Shown here piece after piece: positions 1 through 7,000 of a DNA stretch of 13,836 nt. The notes under the pieces are model-generated. The model was not told the origin of the DNA. It saw only the letters and a program-made list of their open reading frames with translations, and searched no databases. Both the position numbers and the translations under genes were made by a program. Each line of letters starts with the position of its first letter. The first letter of the stretch is position 1. This DNA is from CAYMRB01 sp964392615 (GTDB lineage Bacteria > Planctomycetota > UBA8108). The stretch spans positions 1-13,836 of the forward strand of contig CAYMRB010000270.1 of the NCBI GenBank assembly GCA_964392615.1, read 5' to 3'.

Positions 1-1
1 G

Positions 2-367
2 GTCTGGACAGACCGCACGCACTTCTTCGCGATTGCCGCCCGGTCCATGCGGCGAGTGCTCGTCGAGCACGCCCGCGCTCACAACGCCGCGAAGCGTCGC
101 GGGCGGTGGTGCCGGATCGCGCTCGATGAGGGGCTGCTCGCCGGACGGACCGAGATCGATCCGGTCGAGATCGAAGAGGCCTTGAGCAAGCTGCAGGAGT
201 ACGACGAACGGCTGGCTCGCATCGTCGAGATGCGGTTCTTCGGCGGCCTGACGATCGACGAGGTCGCCGCCGCCCTGGAGCTCTCGCCGCGGACCGTCAA
301 GGATGACTGGCGCGTGGCGCGAACGCTTCTGTTCGACGCACTCGGGCGCGGAGGGAGCGAGTCATGA
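2..367 (+). CDS. ECF-family RNA polymerase sigma factor (5' end outside window)
   Basis: This is the last 121 residues of a sigma factor that directs RNA polymerase to a specific promoter set. Reading in frame from base 2 gives WTDRTHFFAIAARSMRRVLV, a conserved stretch of the planctomycete/acidobacterial ECF group (Sigma70_ECF, PF07638), so the ATG at 47 is internal and the gene begins upstream of the window. The C-terminal half is a region 4 helix-turn-helix: the helix around VEMRFFGGLTIDEVAAAL is followed by the recognition helix SPRTVKDDWRVAR, which would read the -35 element. The stop codon overlaps the kinase start in an ATGA arrangement, indicating translational coupling. In this family such pairing implies that the kinase controls, or is controlled with, the sigma factor. 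Family assignment is firm; the regulon is unknown. Confidence 0.92.
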   Translation, partial: VWTDRTHFFAIAARSMRRVLVEHARAHNAAKRRGRWCRIALDEGLLAGRTEIDPVEIEEALSKLQEYDERLARIVEMRFFGGLTIDEVAAALELSPRTVKDDWRVARTLLFDALGRGGSES

Positions 368-3300
368 GCCCTTCAGGCGACAAGGATCGTGCCGTCGAGA
401 TCTTCCGTCGCGCGGTGCAACTCGACGAGGTGCGCCGCTCGGCATTCCTCGACCACGAGTGTGCAGGTGATCCTGAGCTCACCGCCGAAGTCGAACGCCT
501 GCTGCTCCTCGAGGAGGTTACCGCGGACTTCCTGCCGGATTCGGGGCACCCCGAGTTCATCGGCCCGTACCGCATCCTCGACGTGCTGGGCGAGGGCGGC
601 ATGGGCATCGTCTATCTCGCCGAGCAGGAGTCCCCCGTGCGGCGAAGAGTCGCCGTCAAGGTGATCAAGCTCGGCATGGACACGCGCGAGGTCGTGGCTC
701 GCTTCGAGGCCGAGCGCCAGGCCCTCGCCATGCTGAATCACCCCAATATCGCGACGGTGCACGATGCGGGCGGGACGGACGAGGGGCGGCCGTACTTCGT
801 GATGGAGCTCTTTCAGGGCATCCCGATCACCGAGTTCTGCGACCGTCACCGTCTCGAGATCGACGCGCGGTTGGGGCTCTTCGTTCAGGCTTGTCGCGGC
901 GTCCAGCACGCGCATCACCGCGGCATCGTCCACCGCGACCTGAAGCCGTCGAACCTGCTCGTCGGCACGGTCGGCGACGTGCATGTCGTCAAGATCATCG
1001 ACTTCGGCGTCGCGAAGGCGACCAACCAACGGCTCACCGAGAAGACGCTCTATACCGAGCTCGGTCGCGCGGTCGGCACGCCGGCGTACATGAGCCCGGA
1101 GCAGGCCGAGATGACCGCGGAGGAGGTCGACCACCGTACGGACATCTTTTCTCTCGGTATCCTGCTCTACGAGCTGCTCGTCGGCGAGACGCCGCTCGAC
1201 ACCGAGACGCTCTCGAAGGCTGCGTTCGACGAGGTCCTGCGTCGAATTCGCGAGGATGAGCCCGCGACGCCGAGCACGCGCTGGAGCCGGTTGAACGTCG
1301 AGCGCACGACCGAGCTCGCCGCCCGACGACGCACGAGCGCGGCGGCGTTGACGTCGAAGCTGCGCGGCGACCTCGACTGGATCGCGATGAAGGCGCTCGA
1401 CAAGGAGCGCGGTCGACGCTACGGGAACGCGTCAGAGTTGGCGGCGGACGTCGTGCGGCACCTGCGGCACGATCCCGTCATGGCGGGCCCTGCGAGCCTC
1501 GGATACCGACTGCGCAAGTACCTCACCAAGCATCGGGGACCGGTGGCCGCGGCGGTGACGATTGTCGCGGCGCTGACCGTCGGCCTCGTGATGGCTCTGT
1601 GGGCTTGGGTCGGCGAGCAGGAAGCCAACCGCAAGCTCGAGGGAGTCAACATCGAGCTCGCGGAGGCGACCCGGGTCGCGACGGAGAACGCTGCCGAGCG
1701 CGCGGAGCAGCTCGCCGAGGTCATGCGGCTGGCCAACATTCAACGGCTCCGAGAGTACGAGGCGGAGGCGGAAGAGCTCTGGCCCGCATCGCCGGACAAC
1801 GCGCCGCGCTTCGAGCGCTGGCTCGCGAAAGCCGGCGAGCTCGCGAACCATCTCGATCGACACCGAGCCGATCTGGAGCGTTTGCGGGCCAGCGCGCTCG
1901 AGTGGACTGAAGACGATCGGCGCCACGACCGGAACACGCATCCGCAAGCGGTCGAGCTCGCCGATCTCGATGGCGACCTCCAGGAGATGGAACAAGCGCT
2001 GGCCGAGCTTCGAGCAGCCGGCCACACGGGAGCCGAAGTGACCGTCCTGCCCCCCGCGGACGGGGAGCCCCGCGGCGACGCCAAGGGGGCCGGGCGAACG
2101 ACGTGCTACTTCCGGCGCGCGTTCGAGCTCGCCGACGGCACGACGCCTTCGACGTTGCGCCTGCGGATCGCCGCGCTTCACGGCGTGTCGGTCTGGCTCA
2201 ACGGCGCGGAGGTTCATCGCCGCAACCTCCCCGAAGGAGAGGTCGAGCACGACACGCTCGCGCAACTCGTCCTGCAGGCGGCTCAGCGAGAGGAGACGAT
2301 CGAGATCTCCGATCCTGCCGACCGGCTGCGCCCGCGCGCTGCTGGCGGGAATGTCCTCGCGGTCGAGGTTCACCCGGCGAGCCCCTACGGGCGCGCGCTG
2401 TTCTTCGATGTCGAGTTGACGGCGATCGGCGCCGTCGCTGTCGACGACGCTGTCGACGATGCTGTCGACAATGCTGTCGACGATGCCGCCGAGCCGACGA
2501 GCCTCATCGACGCCGGAGCGCGCTGGCGCTATCACGATGGCGCGACCGCGCCCGACACCGCGTGGCGCGACCCCGCCTGGGACGACTCCGGCTGGCGCGA
2601 GGGACCGGCGCCGCTCGGGTACGGTTTCACGCCGCTCGACCCGGATTGCCGCGCAGCCGAGCTGCCGAGTCGAATCGTTGCGGCGAGGGAGCGTCGCGCC
2701 GCGCTCGATGTCGCCGTGTCGCGACGGCGCACGTGGCGCTTTCCCGACACCGAGACGCAGTGGCGTCATGATACGCTCGCGGGACTCGTCGTCGGACTGA
2801 CCGCGCTGCGGAACCCGGACCCGAGCGTGGGGCGCATCGCGGCGATCACACGACGGCTGGAGTTCGCCCGCACCGTGCGTCGCGATACGGTCGAGGGCGG
2901 TGTCGCGCGCGAAAAGTGGCGCGAGGCTATCGCGTCCATCGCCGATCGCGAGGCGTCCCCCCGCTACGACGGGCTCGAGTTGGCACCGCAGGAGGGGTTG
3001 ATTCCGCTCGGCTGCGATCCCGCGTCCGGGCTCTGGGAGTTCGCCCACCTGCAGAGCGGCGCTCCTGCGGTGCGCGATGAGAACGACGCGCTGGTGGTGA
3101 CCGAGGAGACCGGCATCGTGTTCGTCCTCCTGCCCCGCGCCAGCTTCCGTATGGGAGCCGTGACGCCGGAGGCGAACACGTTTGCCGAGGAGACCAACCT
3201 CGAGCGCCACGCCGAAGGTGGAGAGTCGCCCGTGACCGCAATCGCGCTCGACGAGTTCTTCCTCTCGAAGTACGAGATGACGCAGGGGCAGTGGTCGCGA

Positions 3301-3894
3301 CTGACCGGCACCAATCCGAGCTACCTCGGGCCGGGATCGAGACACGGCGGCAAGTACCATACGCTCGTCCATCCCGTCGAGAACGTCGATTGGGCGACGT
3401 GCGGGGAGGTGCTGGTGCGCTTCGGCCTCGTCCTGCCCACCGAGGCGCAGTGGGAGTACGGCGCCCGAGCCGGAACGACGACCCCATGGTGGACGGGGGA
3501 CGATCCGCGCACGTTGCAAGGTGCCGCGAACATCGTGGACCGCCACTTCAGCCTTAGCGCACCCCGCGATTCGTTTCGCGACGACGCGATCGACGACGGC
3601 TACAGCCGACACGCACCGGTGACCGCTTTTCGGGCCAACGGCTTCGGGCTTCACGGCATCATCGGCAACGTCTTCGAGTGGTGCCGTGAACGCTACTCGT
3701 CCAGCTACTCCCTGGAGCCACGGCCGGGCGACGGCGAGCGCCCAGCGGCCCGCTCGGCTCCCCGCGCCGTCCGACGAGGCGGCAGCTTCTACTACACCTC
3801 CCACCGCGCTCGTTCCGCATTCCGCGACGCCCATCCGGTCGCGCTGCCGAGCACGCACACGGGGCTGCGTCCGGCTCGGGCCGTCGATCGCTGA
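364..3894 (+). CDS. Membrane Hanks-type Ser/Thr kinase with FGE/SUMF1-like C-terminal domain
   Basis: The 1176-residue protein is a transmembrane eukaryotic-like kinase. Residues 68-310 form the kinase: glycine loop GEGGMG (76-81), ATP lysine K99 in VAVK, catalytic HRDLKPSN (190-197), DFG (213-215) and YMSPEQ (242-247). All key residues are present, so it should be active. One membrane helix lies at about 393-415. Then comes a charged, probably coiled region (416-550). Residues 556-760 are an unusual insert: two halves of a beta-sandwich module in swapped order, joined by a linker rich in VDDA repeats. The family-typical pattern resumes at RRRTWRFPDTETQW (788-801). Residues 911-1172 are an FGE-sulfatase/SUMF1 domain (YEMTQGQW, LPTEAQWEY, GNVFEWC, RRGGSF), but the two FGE active-site cysteines are absent, so it probably binds a ligand rather than oxidises sulfatases. 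The ATG overlaps the sigma factor stop. Kinase identity is firm; the signal sensed is unknown. Confidence 0.93.
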   Translation: MSPSGDKDRAVEIFRRAVQLDEVRRSAFLDHECAGDPELTAEVERLLLLEEVTADFLPDSGHPEFIGPYRILDVLGEGGMGIVYLAEQESPVRRRVAVKVIKLGMDTREVVARFEAERQALAMLNHPNIATVHDAGGTDEGRPYFVMELFQGIPITEFCDRHRLEIDARLGLFVQACRGVQHAHHRGIVHRDLKPSNLLVGTVGDVHVVKIIDFGVAKATNQRLTEKTLYTELGRAVGTPAYMSPEQAEMTAEEVDHRTDIFSLGILLYELLVGETPLDTETLSKAAFDEVLRRIREDEPATPSTRWSRLNVERTTELAARRRTSAAALTSKLRGDLDWIAMKALDKERGRRYGNASELAADVVRHLRHDPVMAGPASLGYRLRKYLTKHRGPVAAAVTIVAALTVGLVMALWAWVGEQEANRKLEGVNIELAEATRVATENAAERAEQLAEVMRLANIQRLREYEAEAEELWPASPDNAPRFERWLAKAGELANHLDRHRADLERLRASALEWTEDDRRHDRNTHPQAVELADLDGDLQEMEQALAELRAAGHTGAEVTVLPPADGEPRGDAKGAGRTTCYFRRAFELADGTTPSTLRLRIAALHGVSVWLNGAEVHRRNLPEGEVEHDTLAQLVLQAAQREETIEISDPADRLRPRAAGGNVLAVEVHPASPYGRALFFDVELTAIGAVAVDDAVDDAVDNAVDDAAEPTSLIDAGARWRYHDGATAPDTAWRDPAWDDSGWREGPAPLGYGFTPLDPDCRAAELPSRIVAARERRAALDVAVSRRRTWRFPDTETQWRHDTLAGLVVGLTALRNPDPSVGRIAAITRRLEFARTVRRDTVEGGVAREKWREAIASIADREASPRYDGLELAPQEGLIPLGCDPASGLWEFAHLQSGAPAVRDENDALVVTEETGIVFVLLPRASFRMGAVTPEANTFAEETNLERHAEGGESPVTAIALDEFFLSKYEMTQGQWSRLTGTNPSYLGPGSRHGGKYHTLVHPVENVDWATCGEVLVRFGLVLPTEAQWEYGARAGTTTPWWTGDDPRTLQGAANIVDRHFSLSAPRDSFRDDAIDDGYSRHAPVTAFRANGFGLHGIIGNVFEWCRERYSSSYSLEPRPGDGERPAARSAPRAVRRGGSFYYTSHRARSAFRDAHPVALPSTHTGLRPARAVDR
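2437..2484 (+). repeat. Four tandem 12-bp units inside the kinase gene
   Basis: The unit GCTGTCGACGAC is repeated four times with only terminal-position changes (units end GAC, GAT, AAT, GAT), encoding Ala-Val-Asp-Asp or Asn (residues 692-707). Because the unit is a multiple of three, copy-number change would lengthen or shorten the linker without shifting frame. It sits exactly between the two halves of the permuted beta-sandwich insert. Each unit contains the palindrome GTCGAC. Confidence 0.9.
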
Positions 3895-3952
3895 TCGCGG
3901 CTACCGCAACGAATCACGAACCTCGGCCCTGCATCGCACGGTCATTCGGCGC

Positions 3953-3981
3953 TTCGCCGCGCGCGCGCCACGGCCTACAAT
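3953..3981 (+). promoter_or_regulatory. Possible promoter of the CotH-type gene
   Basis: The 125-base gap between the kinase stop and the next start contains TACAAT at 3976-3981, a five-of-six match to a housekeeping -10 element, 38 bases before the ATG at 4020. The -35 is poor: TTCGCC at 3953-3958 with a 17-base spacer. A ribosome binding site AAGGAG lies at 4003-4008, 11 bases before the ATG. This suggests the gene can be transcribed separately from the sigma-kinase pair. It is based on pattern only. Confidence 0.35.
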
Positions 3982-4019
3982 GGACGGGTGTTGGGACGCG
4001 GTAAGGAGACCCGGAAACC

Positions 4020-7000
4020 ATGCGAATTCGACCGAGCGCGGTTGTCGTAACCTGTGCCTTCTGTTGGGCTTTCACGTGGGGAGTGTCACCGGTTCGAGCG
4101 CAGGAGGACGAGAGCCGTTTCGTCCGCGGTGACGTCAACCAGGACGGGAGGTCGGACATCTCCGACGCCATCACGATCCTGTTTCACCTCTTCCGCGCCG
4201 GTTTCGACGCGCTTCCCTGCCGAGCCGCGGCCGACGTGAACGACAGCGGCGCGGTGGACGTCAGCGACCCCGTCGCGGCGTTGGCGTTCCTGTTCCAGGG
4301 CGGCCCGGCCCCCGCCGAGCCGTTCCCGAGGTGCGGAGTCGATCCGACTCCGGACGATCTCGATTGCGCCGAGCCCCCGTGCGGCGAGGTCGGCGGGAGC
4401 CTGATCATCAGCGAGATCATGGCGTCGAACCGCGAGGGGCTCGTCGACGAGGACGATGACAGCTCCGACTGGATCGAGCTCCACATGCTCGACAGCGCGG
4501 AGACCGATACGATCGACCTCGACGGTTGGACACTGACCGACGATCCCGAGGTTCTGAAGTGGCGCTTTCCGGCCGTCACGATCGCGCGTGGCGAGTTCCT
4601 CGTCGTGTTCGCGTCGGGCAAGGACCGAAGGGAGCCCGACGCCGAGCTCCACACGAACTTCCAACTCGACGGCGGCGGCGAGTATCTCGCCCTCATCGCG
4701 CCCGACGGCACGGTGGTCGATGAGTTCGACCCGTTTCCGCAGCAGCTGACCGACGTGTCCTATGGCTCCGCACAGTCGACGACGACGCTCATCGGACCGG
4801 GTAGCGACGTCGACTATCTCGTGCCGACGTCCGGCGACGCCGGGCTCGATTGGACCGACCCGGATTTCGCGGCGGGCGGTTGGCGCTCGGGGACGGTGGG
4901 CCTCGGGTTCAGCGGCGTCGTCACCGAGGGGTTCGAGGTCACCTACATCAAGGCGTCGGTCGCGGTGACTCACCTCACGGTGGCCGAGGACGTCGTCAAC
5001 ACGCCGGGCATGCAGAGCCGCGTCGTGACGGAGACGGCGCCGTACATCGACTACTTCAACTCCGGGGGGCGCGGCAACTTCACGAACGACAACGCGTTTC
5101 CGGGCATCGCGTTCGCGGACATAGACGACTTCGTCGTCCTCGCGACGGGTACCGTGATGATTCCGGAGGCAGGCGCCTGGAGCTTCGGCGTCAACAGCGA
5201 CGATGGTTTCAGCTGCGAGCTGCGCGGCGGCGGCCGAACCTATCCGATGTCGCACGCGGAACCGCGCGGACCCGCGGACACGATCCAGGTTTTCAACATC
5301 GCGCAGGCCGGCCCTTACGAGCTGACGCTGCTCTTCTACGAACGCGGCGGTGGGGCGGAGCTCGAGCTGTTCGCCGCTCAGGGCAATCACCCGAGCTTCA
5401 ACGGGGATTTCCGCCTCGTCGGCGACACGGCGGAAGGGGGCATCGGCCTCCTCGGCTTCGGCGCGGACATCGCGACCGATGTCGAGAGCGTCATGCGAAA
5501 CACGAACGCGTCGATCTGGGCGCGCGTCGATTTCGACATCGACGACGTGAACGATGTCGGCGGCCTCGCGCTGCGGATGAAGTACGAGGACGGCTTCGTC
5601 GCGTATCTGAACGGTACCGAGGTGGCGAGCCGCAACGCTCCCGCGTCGGTGCAGTGGAACTCGTCGGCGACAGCGGACCGTCCGATGGAGGACGTTCCGA
5701 TCGCCGAGGAGATCAATCTGACCGGCCAGCTCGGGCGGCTTCGCACCGGACACAACGTATTGGCGATTCACGGTCTGAACGACTCGGCCAGCGACAGCGA
5801 CTTCCTGATTCTGCCGGAGCTCATCGCTGCCGGGCGCTCGTCACAGCGCCAGTACATGACGACATCGACGCCCGGGACGTTCAACGTCGCCGGCTCGGTC
5901 GACTTCGTCCGCGACGTCACGTTCGACGCCGAGCGCGGCTTCTATGACGCGCCGTTCTCGTTGACGCTCGACACGCCGACGGGCGGCGCGCAGATTCGCT
6001 ACACGACGAACGGCTCGGAGCCAACCTCGTCGAGCGGCAGAGTGTACAGCGGTCCGCTGACCGTGAACGGCACGAGCGTGATTCGCGCGGCGGCGTTCCG
6101 TACGGGGTATCTGGACTCGAACGTCACGACGCGCACCTATCTGTTCGTCGACGACATCGTCGAGCAATCGCCCGCTGGGCAGGCGCCCGGTACCGGTTGG
6201 CCCACGGGCAACGTGAACGGCCAGTACATCAACTACGGCATGGACCCGAACGTGGTCAACAACGCGCGTTGGTCGGGGCAGATCGTCGACGCGCTGTTGG
6301 CGATCCCGTCGATCTCGCTCGTCACCGATCTGAACAACCTCTTCAGCGCGTCCACCGGTATCTACGTCAACGCGCGCAACGACGGGCGCGCGTGGGAGCG
6401 CCGCACCTCGGCAGAGCTGATCCACCCGGACGGCACGCCCGGATTCGGACTCGATGCAGGACTGCGCATTCGCGGTGCCTTCAGCCGCAGCGGCAACAAC
6501 CCGAAGCACTCGCTGCGGCTCTTCTTCCGCGGCGAGTACGGCGCGGGCAAGCTCGACTACCCGCTCTTCGGCGGTGAGGGCGTTGACAAGTTCGACCGCA
6601 TGGACCTGCGCACGAGCCAGAACTACTCGTGGGCCTTCTCCGGGGACGCCCAGAACACGTTCCTGCGCGACGTCTTCTCGCGCGATGTGCAGCGGGACAT
6701 GGGGCAGCCCTACACGCGCAGCCGCTACTACCACATCTACATCAACGGCCACTACTGGGGCCTCTACCAGACGCAGGAGCGTGCCGACGCCGACTTCGCC
6801 GCGTCGTATCTGGGCGGCAAGGACCAGGACTACGACGTGATCAAGAACGACTCGTCGGGGGGCCGGGCGCTGCACGCGACGAACGGCAACATGAACGCGT
6901 ATCGCAGGCTGTACGATGCCGCGGTTGCGGGGTTCACTTCCGACGCGGCGTACCTGCGCATGCTGGGACTGCGGGCGGACGGGTCGATCGACCCCAACGG

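Noticed and set aside
1432..3858. An 808-codon open frame antisense to the kinase gene
   Set aside because: It is arginine-rich with no recognisable motif and lies opposite a gene with clear domains. Long antisense frames are expected in GC-rich coding DNA.
3094..3879. Kinase FGE-like domain as the activator of the sulfatase at 13552
   Set aside because: The catalytic cysteines are missing, so it cannot act by the known FGE mechanism.
3885..3897. CGATC-GCT-GATCG hairpin at the kinase stop codon as a terminator
   Set aside because: The stem has only five pairs, overlaps the stop codon and has no T tract.
4086..5771. A 561-codon antisense frame under the CotH-type gene, with similar ones at 5841-7172 and 7173-8204
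   Set aside because: Composition is Arg/Val/Asp-rich and low in complexity, there are no domains, and the opposite strand encodes coherent conserved modules.
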